Positions 45,141-55,114 of a stretch of DNA of 64,000 nt are shown piece by piece. The notes beneath the pieces are model-generated. The model had not been told where the DNA came from, did no database searches, and saw only the letters and a program-made list of their open reading frames with translations. The DNA is from Candidatus Hydrogenedentota bacterium (lineage in GTDB: Bacteria; Hydrogenedentota; Hydrogenedentia; Hydrogenedentales; JAEUWI01). The position numbers were made by a program, and so were the translations under genes. The stretch covers positions 62,001 to 126,000 of the forward strand of contig JAEUWI010000009.1 in the NCBI GenBank assembly GCA_016791475.1, in the 5' to 3' direction. Numbering within the stretch: the first letter of the stretch is position 1; the number at the start of each line of letters is the position of its first letter.

Positions 45141-46337
45141 GTGCCTGGCGTAAACCCAGAAATACTCCGATGGGCAAGGGAAAGCGCGGGATTGGACGCG
45201 GAAAGCGCCGCCCGGAAGATCGCCCTGAATCCCGCAAGGGGACTGTCGGGGCAAGAGCGACTCGCGCAGCTCGAGTCCGGCGCGGAGCGCCCTTCTCGCA
45301 AGCAGCTCGTAGAGATGGCGAAGCATTACCACCGTCCGCTATTGACCTTCTACTTGCCGGCCCCGCCCCGCCGCGGGGATCGTGGCGAAGACTTTCGTTC
45401 ACTGTCGGCTGCTCAGCCCAGAACCGACGACGCTATTCTAGACGCCCTACTTCGTGACATTCGAGCGCGGCAAGGTATCGTTCGAGCCATGCTGGAAGCC
45501 GAGGAAGAGGCGGCACATCTTCCTTTTGTCGGTTCGGTGAAACTCTCGGACGGGGTCGATGCCGTCGCTTCGTCTATAGCGCGCACTATTAATTTTTCCC
45601 TCGACCGATTTCGACAGGCGCCGTCACCCCAGGCCGCTTTTTCCATATTGCGAGACGCGGCGGAAGAAGCCGGTGTTTTTGTTCTCCTCAAGAATGACCT
45701 CGGGAGCCACCATACAAGTATCGACGTCCAGGTTTTTCGAGGCTTTGCGTTGGCCGATCCAATTGCGCCAATCGTGGTGGTCAATGGTCAAGATGCAAAG
45801 ACTGCGTTGTCCTTCACGCTACTTCACGAGTTGACGCACCTTTGGCTCGGACGTAGCGGCGTCAGCGGAACCGATTCCGAAACTGCAATCGAACAATTCT
45901 CCAATGACGTTGCAAGTGAGATACTCCTGCCAAAAGGGGAGCTTGGCCACTTGCACCTCAACACACAAATTACGCTGGAAGAGTTGGCGACAATCATCAC
46001 GTCCTTCGCCAGAGGTAGAAACCTCAGCAGTTCCATGGTCGCCTATAAACTTCTGCGTACTAACGCTATTTCCACCTCCCGTTGGCGGGAGCTATCGGGC
46101 TACTTCCGTAATTGTTGGCTCGCCGAGCAACGAAAGAGACGAGAGCGCGACAAAGAAAAGGAGGGCGGCCCGGATGCCAACAGGGTCGCGCGATATCGGC
46201 TCGGAAACCGCCTAATCAGGCTAACGGGACGGATGGTGCGTTCGGGGGCGCTCTCTACTTCAAAGGCCGGAATCCTTCTCGGAGTCAAGGGCAAGCGAGT
46301 CGAAGCCATCCTGCGCGCGGGCGGCGGAGAGTCATAG
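45141..46337 (+). CDS. XRE-ImmA/IrrE metallopeptidase (antitoxin-like)
   Basis: The 398-residue protein starts at a GTG at 45141. An N-terminal Cro/XRE-type helix-turn-helix (residues about 1-60, with LSGQERLAQLESGAERPSRK) is followed by the COG2856 metallopeptidase with HELTH at 229-233 and the downstream acidic ligand in NDVASEILLP. A basic C-terminal tail (RKRRERDKEKEGG) follows. Such proteins act as antitoxins, or as proteases that destroy a repressor and so release a mobile element. The next gene, 21 bases later, encodes a PIN-type protein, a known pairing. The coding sequence is less GC-rich than the flanks. Confidence 0.9.
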   Translation: MPGVNPEILRWARESAGLDAESAARKIALNPARGLSGQERLAQLESGAERPSRKQLVEMAKHYHRPLLTFYLPAPPRRGDRGEDFRSLSAAQPRTDDAILDALLRDIRARQGIVRAMLEAEEEAAHLPFVGSVKLSDGVDAVASSIARTINFSLDRFRQAPSPQAAFSILRDAAEEAGVFVLLKNDLGSHHTSIDVQVFRGFALADPIAPIVVVNGQDAKTALSFTLLHELTHLWLGRSGVSGTDSETAIEQFSNDVASEILLPKGELGHLHLNTQITLEELATIITSFARGRNLSSSMVAYKLLRTNAISTSRWRELSGYFRNCWLAEQRKRRERDKEKEGGPDANRVARYRLGNRLIRLTGRMVRSGALSTSKAGILLGVKGKRVEAILRAGGGES

Positions 46338-46358
46338 CACGGAACCTGGGGGCGACTG

Positions 46359-46859
46359 ATGCTTTACCTTATCGATGCGAACGTCCTTATCGACGCGAAC
46401 CGAGATTACTACCCGCTCAGCCGAATACCCGAGTTTTGGGAGTGGTTGCTGTACATGGGGAGGACAGGAAACATCAAGATCCCGCGCGAAATCTTGGAAG
46501 AAGTGACGGGGGACACTGCCGGACTTCCGAATTGGCTGCGACGACCAGAATCAAAGGAAGCGCTTCTGCTCGAGGAGGAGGCCGACCCCGTTTTTGTTTC
46601 TCGCGTGGTCTACGAAGGTTACGCAACGGACCTTACGGAAGACGAGATCGAAAAACTGGGCCGCGACCCCTTCCTCATTGCGTATGGGCTCGTTGATCCA
46701 GCCTGTCGATGTGTTGTCACCACGGAAAGCTCGAAGCCTTCGAAGTTGCGCGCCAACCGTCACATACCCGATGTTTGCAGAAGTCTTGGGGTCTCTTGTT
46801 GCAACACGTTCAACATGTTGCACGAACTCGATTTCCGAACAGACTGGGGTGATCTCTAA
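46359..46859 (+). CDS. PIN-domain (DUF4411) ribonuclease-type toxin
   Basis: The 166-residue protein begins with LYLIDANVLIDANRDYY, the PIN N-terminal acid (Asp6) and Asn. IPREILEEV supplies the second acidic residue, and DPFLIAYGL near residue 104 and VTTESSK near 120 supply later active-site positions. The length and sequence fit the DUF4411 subgroup, which is usually encoded beside an ImmA/IrrE gene. It is predicted to cut RNA when freed from its partner. Its stop lies three bases before the opposing stop codon of hemB, so the module abuts hemB directly. Confidence 0.87.
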   Translation: MLYLIDANVLIDANRDYYPLSRIPEFWEWLLYMGRTGNIKIPREILEEVTGDTAGLPNWLRRPESKEALLLEEEADPVFVSRVVYEGYATDLTEDEIEKLGRDPFLIAYGLVDPACRCVVTTESSKPSKLRANRHIPDVCRSLGVSCCNTFNMLHELDFRTDWGDL

Positions 46860-46862
46860 ACC

Positions 46863-47852
46863 TCACCCCTCCGCCATCCACTTCGCGGCGTCTTTCGCCC
46901 AGTAGGTCAGGATCATCTTCGCGCCGGCCCGCTTGATCGACAGTAGCGATTCCATCGCCGCTTTGCGCTCGTCGATCCAGCCGTTTGCGCCGGCCGCCTT
47001 GATCATGGCGTACTCGCCCGAGACGTTATAGGCCGCCAGGGGCAGATCGAAGTTGTCCCCCGCCCACCGGATGACATCCAGATAGGGCAGGGCCGGCTTC
47101 ACCATGATGATGTCCGCGCCTTCTTCGATATCGAGCTCGATCTCGCGCATGGCCTCGTTCAGGTTGGCCGGATCCATCTGGTAGGATCGCCGATCGCCAA
47201 AGCTCGGTGGGGACTCCGCCGCGTCGCGGAAGGGGCCGTAGAACGCCGAGGCGAACTTCGCGCTATAGGCCATCACGGGCACATCCGTAAAATCTTCGTC
47301 GTCCAGTGCAAGCCGTATCTCGCCAACCCGGCCGTCCATCATGTCCGACGGCGCCACGATGTCCGCGCCGGCACGGGCGTGAGCCAGCGCCTCCTTTACC
47401 AGCAGGTCAAGCGTCTCGTCGTTGTTCACATCCGGTTTGCCGTCGCGGTTCGGCTGGATCGCGCCGCAGTGGCCGTGGTCCGTGTACTCGCACATGCAAA
47501 CGTCCGTAATGACGCACAATTCCGGACACGCTTTCTTCACCGCCTCTACCGCGCGGCACACAATGGCATCGGTCGCATAGGCCTGGCTGCCCAGCGCATC
47601 CTTCACTTTGGGAATGCCAAAGAGGATGATCGCCGGTATGCCCAGATCCTGAATTTCCTTCGCCTCCTCCACCAGCGTGTCCACCGACAACTGGAACTGG
47701 CCCGGCATGGACACGATCGGATTGCGCACCCCCGAACCCGGCCGCACAAACAGGGGCAGGATCAGATCGGACACGCTCAACTCCGTCTCACGCACCATGC
47801 GGCGCATGGTCTCATTCCGGCGCAGCCTGCGCATGCGGGTCATGGGAAACAT
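46863..47852 (-). CDS. hemB: Porphobilinogen synthase (ALA dehydratase)
   Basis: The 329-residue enzyme condenses two 5-aminolevulinate molecules to porphobilinogen, the second common step of haem synthesis. Zinc-type cysteines are present at residues 119, 121 and 129 ([14 protein letters not shown]). The Schiff-base lysines lie in [11 protein letters not shown] (Lys199) and [11 protein letters not shown] (Lys252). A strong AGGAGGT site precedes the start. It is the last gene of the haem operon, 66 bases after hemCD. Its final 133 bases appear to have been exchanged when the adjacent IrrE-PIN module inserted. Confidence 0.97.
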   Translation of the reverse strand: MFPMTRMRRLRRNETMRRMVRETELSVSDLILPLFVRPGSGVRNPIVSMPGQFQLSVDTLVEEAKEIQDLGIPAIILFGIPKVKDALGSQAYATDAIVCRAVEAVKKACPELCVITDVCMCEYTDHGHCGAIQPNRDGKPDVNNDETLDLLVKEALAHARAGADIVAPSDMMDGRVGEIRLALDDEDFTDVPVMAYSAKFASAFYGPFRDAAESPPSFGDRRSYQMDPANLNEAMREIELDIEEGADIIMVKPALPYLDVIRWAGDNFDLPLAAYNVSGEYAMIKAAGANGWIDERKAAMESLLSIKRAGAKMILTYWAKDAAKWMAEG

Positions 47853-47918
47853 AGACTACCTCCTGGGAAGGGTAACGAACGATTGGAAAATCTACTACTG
47901 CATTGCGGGACGGCGCGA

Positions 47919-49640
47919 TCAGGCGGAGGTCACGGCTTGTTGCCCCGCAACATGCTGAACGATCCCATAGACCAGTGCGGGTATTTCATGCTCCTCGGGC
48001 TCGATACTCACGGCCAGCCCCAGCGTCTTTGCGGTCGCTGTCGTGATGGGACCTATCGAAGCGAATTGGGCCTTCGCCTTCAGGGACTCAAGCCGCGCAT
48101 CGCCCAGGATCGTCGCGAAGTTCCGCGCGGTGGAAGAGCTCGTAAAGACCACCAGTTCCGGCGCTGCCGCCAGCATGGCCGTCACGGTCTCTTCGGGAAC
48201 CACGGGCATCACCGTGTCATACACCACACACTCCGTCACCTCGGCGCCCGCCGCGCGCAACGCCTCGGGCAGGTCCGGTCGCGCAAGATTGCCCCGGGGC
48301 ATGAGGAAACGCTTTCCGGCCACGCCACCCTCCAGCCGCGTCAGCGCCTCCAGAATCGACTCGGCCACGTACTGCTCGGGCGTCAGGCTCACAGGCACTC
48401 CATGAGCGCGCAGCGATGAAGCCGTCGCCGGACCGATCGCGCAGACCGCCGCAGAGCGAAAGGCCGCCAGGCTTCGTCCCGCCCGGGCCAGCGCCGAAGC
48501 GAAATGGTTTACGCCATTAACGCTCGTGAAGATGAGCCAGTCCACCGCGTCGTCGCCGGGAATCGCACCGTCGGGCGCAACTTCTTGAATGGAAATCGTG
48601 GGGAATTCAATCACGCTCGCCCCCATCGCGGAGAGCTCGTCGGAAAGTATGCTGCCCTGACTCTCGGATCGCGTCACCACCACCGTCCGCCCCGCCAGCG
48701 GCTGTTTTGGCTTCAGCGCGTCCAGAGCTACCTGGCGGATAAAGACCGAAGCGCCCCCCTCGATCAGCGCCTTCGCCACCGCCTGTCCCAAGGCTTCCGG
48801 CGCGTCGACCGGTCCGCTCAGCGCCGCGCGAACGACCTGGGTGCCGTCGGGACTGCAGGCGCAGGCCTGGAGGTGCAGCTCGCCCGAGCGCACCACCGCC
48901 AGCGCACCCAGTGGCACCTGGCAACCGCCGCCGACGCCGGAAAGCAGCGCGCGCTCGGCGGTGGCCGCCGCCGCTGTGTCTTCGTCGTGTATGCGCGAAA
49001 GCAATTCTTTCAGCGCCGTGTCGTTCGCGCGAATCTCGATGCCCAGCGCACCCTGACCCACCGCCGAAAGCATCACCTCGGGCGGGAGCAGTTCCGTAAT
49101 GTGCGCCGACAGGCCGAGTCGGTTCAGGCCCGCCGCTGCGAGAATGATGGCGTCCAGGCCCTCGGTCTCCAGCTTCTTCAGCCGCGTGGGCACGTTGCCC
49201 CGCAAGTCCACCAGTTCGAGATCGGGCCGGACCGCCTTGAGTTGCACCTGCCTGCGCGTGCTCGATGTCCCCACCTTCGCGCCCTGGCGAAGGGCCATGA
49301 GCCCAAGTCCCGAAGCGCTGATCAGGGCGTCCGCCGGATTTTCCCGGCCGGGAATCGCGCCCACGGCCAGACCGCCCGGCAGCTCCGTGGGCAAATCCTT
49401 CAAGCTGTGCACCGCCAGATCGATGGATCCGTCCAGCAGGGCCACTTCCAGCTCTTTCGTGAAGAGCCCCTTTCCGCCCACCTGCGAAAGGGGCACATCC
49501 GTAATCCGGTCCCCCTTCGTGCTGATGATCAGCACCTCCACCGTCAGGCCCGGCGATACCGCCCGGAGGCGTTCCGCAATATAGTTTGACTGGGTCAGCG
49601 CCAGTTCGCTGCCCCGTGTTCCAATCACCAACCGGGTCAT
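47919..49640 (-). CDS. hemCD: HemC-HemD fusion
   Basis: The 573-residue bifunctional protein carries hydroxymethylbilane synthase in residues 1 to about 310, with IGTRGSELAL, SLKDLP, TSSTRRQVQL and the dipyrromethane-cofactor Cys240 in GGGCQVPLGA. Residues about 315-573 are uroporphyrinogen-III synthase (VVVTRSESQG, FTSVNGV, AIGPATASSL and FTSSSTARNF). The two successive activities turn porphobilinogen into uroporphyrinogen III. The fusion avoids release of the unstable hydroxymethylbilane. It overlaps hemA by four bases. Confidence 0.96.
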   Translation of the reverse strand: MTRLVIGTRGSELALTQSNYIAERLRAVSPGLTVEVLIISTKGDRITDVPLSQVGGKGLFTKELEVALLDGSIDLAVHSLKDLPTELPGGLAVGAIPGRENPADALISASGLGLMALRQGAKVGTSSTRRQVQLKAVRPDLELVDLRGNVPTRLKKLETEGLDAIILAAAGLNRLGLSAHITELLPPEVMLSAVGQGALGIEIRANDTALKELLSRIHDEDTAAAATAERALLSGVGGGCQVPLGALAVVRSGELHLQACACSPDGTQVVRAALSGPVDAPEALGQAVAKALIEGGASVFIRQVALDALKPKQPLAGRTVVVTRSESQGSILSDELSAMGASVIEFPTISIQEVAPDGAIPGDDAVDWLIFTSVNGVNHFASALARAGRSLAAFRSAAVCAIGPATASSLRAHGVPVSLTPEQYVAESILEALTRLEGGVAGKRFLMPRGNLARPDLPEALRAAGAEVTECVVYDTVMPVVPEETVTAMLAAAPELVVFTSSSTARNFATILGDARLESLKAKAQFASIGPITTATAKTLGLAVSIEPEEHEIPALVYGIVQHVAGQQAVTSA

Positions 49641-50917
49641 CCGGCACTCTCCTCCAGACCAAAAAGTCGTTTCACCAGATGCAGGACCCGGCTGGGGTCC
49701 TCGCGCACCACCTCCTGCTTGATCTGGTTCATGGGTCGTTGCAGGATGTTGTTCACGATACGCTTGGACAAATACTCCACTTCATCACGCTGGCGGTCCG
49801 TCAGGTCCGTCAGGATACTCAAGGTCTTTTCCAGCTCCCGCTCGCGAATCGCGTTCAACTCCTGCGTCATCGACACGATCATCGGCTCCGCGTAGAGGCC
49901 GCGACGCCAGTCGATGAAGCGGTCCACCTGGATCTCCACCATCTCCAGGCACTTCACCAGCTCCGCCCGGCGCGACTCCAGATTCTGCGCGGCCACGGTT
50001 TCCAGATCGTCCATGTCATAACAGTAGACGTTGTCCAGTTGCGCAACCCGGGGATCCACGTCGCGCGGCACCGCAATATCGATGACGAACATGGGCGCCT
50101 TGTTGCGCTTGCGCAGCGCGCGGGTAAAATCATCCACCCCGAGAATGGGCACCTCCGAGGCCGTGGACGTTATCACAATATCCGCCGCGTGAAGATAGTG
50201 CTCCAGCGAGGAAAGGGCCAGCGGCTCGCCCTGGTAAATCCGGGCCACCTCTTCGGCCTTCGAAAGCGTCCGGTTTGCCACCAGCACCTTGCCCACACCC
50301 TTCTCCACCAGGCACTTCAGCGTGAGTTCGCCCATCTCCCCCGAACCGATCACCAGCACCGTCTTCTCCGAAAGATTTCCGAAAATCGACGCCGCCAGAT
50401 CCACCGCCACCGACGACACCGAAACCTTGCCCACGTTGATGTTTGTCTTCGTGCGCACTTCCTTCGCCACCTTGAAGGCGCGCTGGAACAGCGCGTGCAG
50501 AATCTTGTCCGTCGCCCCCTCGCCCTGCGCCGCCAGGTAGGCATCATGCACCTGGCCAAGAATCTGGTCCTCGCCCACCACCATACTGTCCAGACTCGAT
50601 GTCACGCGAAACAGATGGGCCACGGCGTCGCGGTTGTGATGCTCGTACAGGTGCCCCGTGAACGCATCCGGTTCCATCCGGTGCCACTCGGAAAGAAACT
50701 CTCGCACCAGATTGCGCAGGTGCTCCGGGCGGGCTGCGTTGTCGTGGGTGTACACCTCCACGCGGTTGCACGTGCTGAGAATGACCGCGCCCCCGTCATC
50801 CAACCGTTGCTTGAGCTGGCGCAGCGCCTCGCCCCGTTGATCCTCCCGGAAGGACAATCGCTCCCGTAGCTCCACGGGGCAGGTATGATGGCTGAGGCCG
50901 GTGAGCGCGATCGTCAT
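49637..50917 (-). CDS. hemA: Glutamyl-tRNA reductase
   Basis: The 426-residue enzyme makes glutamate-1-semialdehyde from glutamyl-tRNA by the C5 route. It has TGLSHHTCPVELRERL at the N-terminus, the catalytic Cys in LSTCNRVEVY near residue 50, VVGEDQILGQV near 112, a nucleotide loop VLVIGSGEMGEL near 180 and a C-terminal dimer helix. The start at 50917 overlaps the membrane-protein stop by four bases, so translation is coupled. The open frame upstream is antisense to that gene. Confidence 0.97.
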   Translation of the reverse strand: MTIALTGLSHHTCPVELRERLSFREDQRGEALRQLKQRLDDGGAVILSTCNRVEVYTHDNAARPEHLRNLVREFLSEWHRMEPDAFTGHLYEHHNRDAVAHLFRVTSSLDSMVVGEDQILGQVHDAYLAAQGEGATDKILHALFQRAFKVAKEVRTKTNINVGKVSVSSVAVDLAASIFGNLSEKTVLVIGSGEMGELTLKCLVEKGVGKVLVANRTLSKAEEVARIYQGEPLALSSLEHYLHAADIVITSTASEVPILGVDDFTRALRKRNKAPMFVIDIAVPRDVDPRVAQLDNVYCYDMDDLETVAAQNLESRRAELVKCLEMVEIQVDRFIDWRRGLYAEPMIVSMTQELNAIRERELEKTLSILTDLTDRQRDEVEYLSKRIVNNILQRPMNQIKQEVVREDPSRVLHLVKRLFGLEESAG

Positions 50918-51771
50918 CCGGCAACTCCATAAAAGTTGTAGTTCAGCACGTCCAGCAGCGCCAGCACCAGATAAATCCCGATCAACGTGCCCGTCCCGTA
51001 GCACACCAGATGGGCCAGCTTCGGCCCGCGCAGGCGGCCCGCGGCCCGCGCATGGAACGTGAAGGCGTAGAAGGCGAGCATCGCCACCGCCATGAAGATC
51101 TTCGGTGACAGCCACCAGGTCGGACTGAGGTTCTGCCCTTCATACCAGACCCAGAAACCGCCCACCACCAGCGTGATGGCAAAAGCCGGGTAGCCGATTT
51201 TAATCAGCCGGAACAAATCCCGATCCAGTGACTCCAGCGACGGCAACTTCTGGAATAGGCCCGTCGTCATCCGGTGTTTGAGCCGCTGCGCCTGAAACGC
51301 ATAGGCCACGCTGTTAATACCCGCCACGAAAAACAAGGCGAAGGCCAGAAACACCAGACCCACGTGGGCCGTCAGCAACGCGCCGCTCAGGGGCCGGGGC
51401 GCCGTGCTCAGGGCCGGAATCGCCGTGTACATGCTCAACGCCCCCACCAGCGCCAGCGGCGGAAGATAAAAGCAGAGCAGAGCGCGGTGGGACGTGTCCA
51501 GGCCCAACTGGAGAAAGATCGTCAACAGCGAAAAGAAGGCCAGCAGGCACAGCGAGTCCGCCGCGGTTGTAAAGGGGACGAGATGCCACTGGATCGTGCG
51601 GAACACGATCATGGCCAGGAGCGCAAACATCGCCACCAGCGCGCTGCGATAGGCCCCTGCCAGCCACTGGGCATTGCCTTGATCCACCCGAAGGTACGCC
51701 AGCGCGGCGCCGGCACTGCCGATCAGGAGGATATTCCCGAGAAAATGCGAGATATAGACCAGAATAGACAT
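50914..51771 (-). CDS. CcsA/HemX-like membrane protein
   Basis: The 285-residue membrane protein has about eight helices. The cytochrome-c assembly domain is recognisable by WHLVPFTTAADSL near residue 63, LLTAHVGLVFLAFALFF near 135 and a WWLSPKIFMAVAM segment near 220. HemX/CcsA-like proteins handle haem or control glutamyl-tRNA reductase level, and they often precede hemA. AGGA precedes the start, and a small GC hairpin lies in the leader. It is the first gene of the hemX-hemA-hemCD-hemB operon. Confidence 0.87.
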   Translation of the reverse strand: MSILVYISHFLGNILLIGSAGAALAYLRVDQGNAQWLAGAYRSALVAMFALLAMIVFRTIQWHLVPFTTAADSLCLLAFFSLLTIFLQLGLDTSHRALLCFYLPPLALVGALSMYTAIPALSTAPRPLSGALLTAHVGLVFLAFALFFVAGINSVAYAFQAQRLKHRMTTGLFQKLPSLESLDRDLFRLIKIGYPAFAITLVVGGFWVWYEGQNLSPTWWLSPKIFMAVAMLAFYAFTFHARAAGRLRGPKLAHLVCYGTGTLIGIYLVLALLDVLNYNFYGVAG

Positions 51772-51932
51772 GGTGTTCCTATGCGACGGAGCCTGAACCC
51801 TCCGGGATTGATGCCGGAGATGGCCCTGATGGCTTCTATGCAAAGACCGTTCGGATCGACAAACCCGATTTACCCCATATCATAGCAGTTGGCGGTGGAC
51901 AGTTGACAGTGAGGAATAGTTGACAGCGGTAC

Positions 51933-51960
51933 CCCGAAGACCCGAAGACCCATAAGACCC
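51933..51960. repeat. Short CCCGAAGA/CCCATAAGA repeat
   Basis: Two CCCGAAGA units and one CCCATAAGA unit lie in the gap between the penicillin-acylase-family gene and the haem operon. This belongs to the nine-base family seen at 31.5 and 41.6 kb. Confidence 0.7.
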
Positions 51961-51985
51961 CGATCCCCCCCGAGGGGTCCGCCAA

Positions 51986-54900
51986 CTAATTGAAGTTCGT
52001 TCTCGGGGCCCTGGTGCGGGTTCCCGGCTCCTGTACTACCTTCTTCTTCGCGTTGCGGGGTTTTTCCTCCGCTTCGGGGGCCGGTGGAGCCGGGTCGGTG
52101 GCGTCTTCCACCGAGGGTTCTTTCTTCTTTCGTTTCTTTTCCTTCTTCTTTCCGTCGCCGCCATCGGACCGATGGGGATCCGGCCCTGAAAAGAGGCTGG
52201 AAACCGGCTGTGACACACCGGGTTGATCCATGAATTCCAGATCGAAAAGCGGCTTTGCCGCCGGCTGAGGCCCTGCCGCGCCGGGCTCACCCGGGACCGG
52301 CCCTTCCCCTTCTATCGCAGCCTCGGGGGGAGTCTCCGCCGATGCAACCACCCCATCCGGCGTGCCTTCGTTTTCCATCTCCGGCGAGGGCAGCGGCGCG
52401 CGCAGGAAGTCATCGGCCGGCGCCGGGGCCACGTCCGGGGCGGGGAGTTCGGGTGCTTCCGGTTTTTTCAAGACTTCCTCGGGACCCAGCACCGCGATGA
52501 TCGCCGAGCCGGTTCCCTGGCCCACGAAGGCCCCCAATGCACCGTCGAAACGCTGTTCCGGCAGGGGGCGCCAACCCGCCTCGAGGGTGTGTACGAAGAT
52601 CTGCAGGCGGTTCAACGATTCCGCCGCGCAAATCTCGTCGGGCACGCGAAGTTCCAGTGCCCACGTGTGGGCGGGGGCCCCCGCCACGAACACCGGTCGA
52701 AACGCCGGTGTGAAGCCCGCCAGGCCCACGGGCAGCGGGCCGGGTGGCGTCTGAATAGCCTCCAGTTTCACCTGTTGCGGTTGTGCCGAGAGTATGGTGC
52801 AGTGGCCTTCGAGGCCCGGAGTGCCCAGCAGGATCCTCGTGCCGAAACCGCTTGATGCCCCTCCAATGACGGTCCCATACTGGAAATTGGTGGGCTTCAT
52901 CCGCCGCGCCAGAAAGAGGTCCAACTGGTCACCGAAGTGGGGGGAATCGGTCAGCTCCGAAGCGCCGAAGGGAACGATGCTCGCCGCCTGGGTCTTCTCG
53001 CCAAACTGCACGACCATGGCGAAGCCCGTGCCGAAACTCGCCCGCCACTGCCGGTTCGTAAACGACTGGCTGTCCATGTGGAAGATCGAATCGCCCGTGT
53101 CCGTCCCCGGCGCGGCTTCATTCCGGACGCCCCGCTGGATCCGGTGGAGATTGCCCCAGGGTATGGAGAGCGCACCGAAATCGTTGCGCATGATCCGGGC
53201 CGCTTCCACCGCCGCATCCAGGGCCTGCACCTGCGCCTGGGGGGTATTGGCCAGCAGGCCCTGATAAAGCTCCTGCTCGCTCCCGAACTGGGCGCTGTGG
53301 CGCTTCTTCATGAGGGCCCACCAGATGCTGTAGTAGGCCATCGCCGTGCTCTCCCGGTCCGAGCTCAGGTTCCAGCCCTCCAGCAGGCGCAACGCGGTCA
53401 ACAGATCCGGATGGGCCGTACGGACCAATTCGGGGCGCTTCCTGGCCATCGCCAGCAGCAGGGGGACCATATCCGCCGCCGCGGGAACATGGGTGTCGAA
53501 GAGCATGGCCTGCATGTCGAAAAACGAGTATTTTCGGGCCGAAAGAATTTGATTAACCCGAAAACCCCGGTAATTTGGCCCTTCCCCCACCAGCCACCGC
53601 GGCCAGTCGGCCGCGTTGAGTCCGCTTTTCGTCGTGGCCAGCCAGGGCGGCGTGCCGCAGGCCTGCACATACCCGCTTGCCGGGCGCTCAATCTGCGGTA
53701 GCAGCCCCGGTGCAATAACCTCGCGCCAGGCGAAAACATCCCGCCCCGAATCCACCGGCATGGACCAGTTCATCGGCTGGCGATCCGACGGCGAGGCCGC
53801 CGCATCCCGGTTCCCCAACCGCGCGTTGTAGCGGTAGTAGAGTTCGCCCGACTTGTCCGCGCAGACCACCTGAAAACCCGGCAACTGATGCATCGCCAAG
53901 GCGTCTTTCATCTCGGCCACACCCGTGGACTGTCCCATCATCAGCATCTGACGCAGACCGCCAAACTGGAGGAAAGCCCCGTTGCGCCAGGAATACAGCG
54001 CGCCGTCGCCCCCCTCAAAGATGGGGCCCCGCGTCCCGATCATGGAGGGCACCGCACGCTCCACCAGCCCCGCGCTCGTGCGAACGAAATAGGGCTTGGC
54101 CGTGGACATGAATCGCAGCAGCGGCGCCGCGTCGTCAATCACCGGGGCCGCGAACGGCGCATCACTCCCGGGCGTCTGCGGCCCGCCGATCTGCTCCCGG
54201 AAAAAATCCGCCGTGTCCGCCAGGTTCGGCGTCAAGGCCCACCCTGCGTTCTCATTGTGTCCCATCATGAGCACCGGCACGCCGAAGAGCGTCGCCCCCG
54301 CCAGATTCATCTCGCCCGCCATGAGATGGGCCTCGTACCAGCGGTAGGGGCTGTCATAATATTCCTGCGGGTTCATGACCAGCAGGGTGCTCCCCTCCAG
54401 GGTGTTCCCCGGCGCCAGCGCCCACGCATTCGCACGTTCCAGCGGCGCTTTCGGGTGGTAGACCCCGGGCAGGTCAAAGGGCGTCTGCGCCACCATCAGG
54501 TAGTGCCACCACGCGAGCACATCCTTGGGCTGCACGCCCTCGGCCCAGGCCGGCACCCGATCCTGATGCTCCAGAATCCACGCGTTGACACCCAGCGCGA
54601 AACCCTCGCAAAGATCCAGCGTCACCGGGTCGGCCTGACCCAGGGCGATGGCGGACTGCTCCGCGTTGCCAATCTTGATCGCAAACGCGTCGCTCTCCGC
54701 AAAGGCCTCGCCGCCCACTTCCGCCGCACGGCCCAGCGCGATCCGATAGGCCATCAGCATGGGCTCCAGATGATCCTCCGCCTGCGCGTAGCCGAAGGCC
54801 GACGCCATCGCGCGAATCGAACCCGCCTCAATGTGGGGCGTGCCGAATTCATCGCGGTAAAGCGTGGCTTCGTTCCAGAAGGACGCACCTCCCGCCTCCG

Positions 54901-54991
54901 GCTGGGCCGGTGCCGGCGGCGCGGCACACAACAGGCCCACCACAACCGTCAGCCGGCCAGCCCAGTACCAACCTGTGCCTCTCTTCTTCAT
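51986..54991 (-). CDS. Penicillin-acylase family protein with long C-terminal tail
   Basis: The 1001-residue protein starts at the ATG at 54991 with AAGGACT upstream; it has a signal peptide (ends near PAPAQ). The Ntn-hydrolase fold is recognisable: YRDEFGTPHIEA near residue 45, GYAQAEDHLEPM near 67, GHNENAGWALTPN near 246 and a later PWGNLHRIQRG segment. At the place where family members have the autocatalytic nucleophile (the S of SNxW), this protein has RANAW, Ala187. Normal processing and acylase activity may therefore be absent. The last 150 residues are low-complexity, Pro/Ala/Glu-rich and then Lys-rich. The class covers acyl-homoserine-lactone and beta-lactam acylases. Confidence 0.82.
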   Translation of the reverse strand: MKKRGTGWYWAGRLTVVVGLLCAAPPAPAQPEAGGASFWNEATLYRDEFGTPHIEAGSIRAMASAFGYAQAEDHLEPMLMAYRIALGRAAEVGGEAFAESDAFAIKIGNAEQSAIALGQADPVTLDLCEGFALGVNAWILEHQDRVPAWAEGVQPKDVLAWWHYLMVAQTPFDLPGVYHPKAPLERANAWALAPGNTLEGSTLLVMNPQEYYDSPYRWYEAHLMAGEMNLAGATLFGVPVLMMGHNENAGWALTPNLADTADFFREQIGGPQTPGSDAPFAAPVIDDAAPLLRFMSTAKPYFVRTSAGLVERAVPSMIGTRGPIFEGGDGALYSWRNGAFLQFGGLRQMLMMGQSTGVAEMKDALAMHQLPGFQVVCADKSGELYYRYNARLGNRDAAASPSDRQPMNWSMPVDSGRDVFAWREVIAPGLLPQIERPASGYVQACGTPPWLATTKSGLNAADWPRWLVGEGPNYRGFRVNQILSARKYSFFDMQAMLFDTHVPAAADMVPLLLAMARKRPELVRTAHPDLLTALRLLEGWNLSSDRESTAMAYYSIWWALMKKRHSAQFGSEQELYQGLLANTPQAQVQALDAAVEAARIMRNDFGALSIPWGNLHRIQRGVRNEAAPGTDTGDSIFHMDSQSFTNRQWRASFGTGFAMVVQFGEKTQAASIVPFGASELTDSPHFGDQLDLFLARRMKPTNFQYGTVIGGASSGFGTRILLGTPGLEGHCTILSAQPQQVKLEAIQTPPGPLPVGLAGFTPAFRPVFVAGAPAHTWALELRVPDEICAAESLNRLQIFVHTLEAGWRPLPEQRFDGALGAFVGQGTGSAIIAVLGPEEVLKKPEAPELPAPDVAPAPADDFLRAPLPSPEMENEGTPDGVVASAETPPEAAIEGEGPVPGEPGAAGPQPAAKPLFDLEFMDQPGVSQPVSSLFSGPDPHRSDGGDGKKKEKKRKKKEPSVEDATDPAPPAPEAEEKPRNAKKKVVQEPGTRTRAPRTNFN

Positions 54992-55114
54992 AGGAGTCCT
55001 TGTTGTTCTAATTATAACGACGCTGAAGCTGCAGGGACGGCGAGAGCCGCGCGATGCGTGGACCTTGTCGTGTTGATGGGACAACCGCTGTCCCCGCCAC
55101 TTCCCGAGCCCCGG

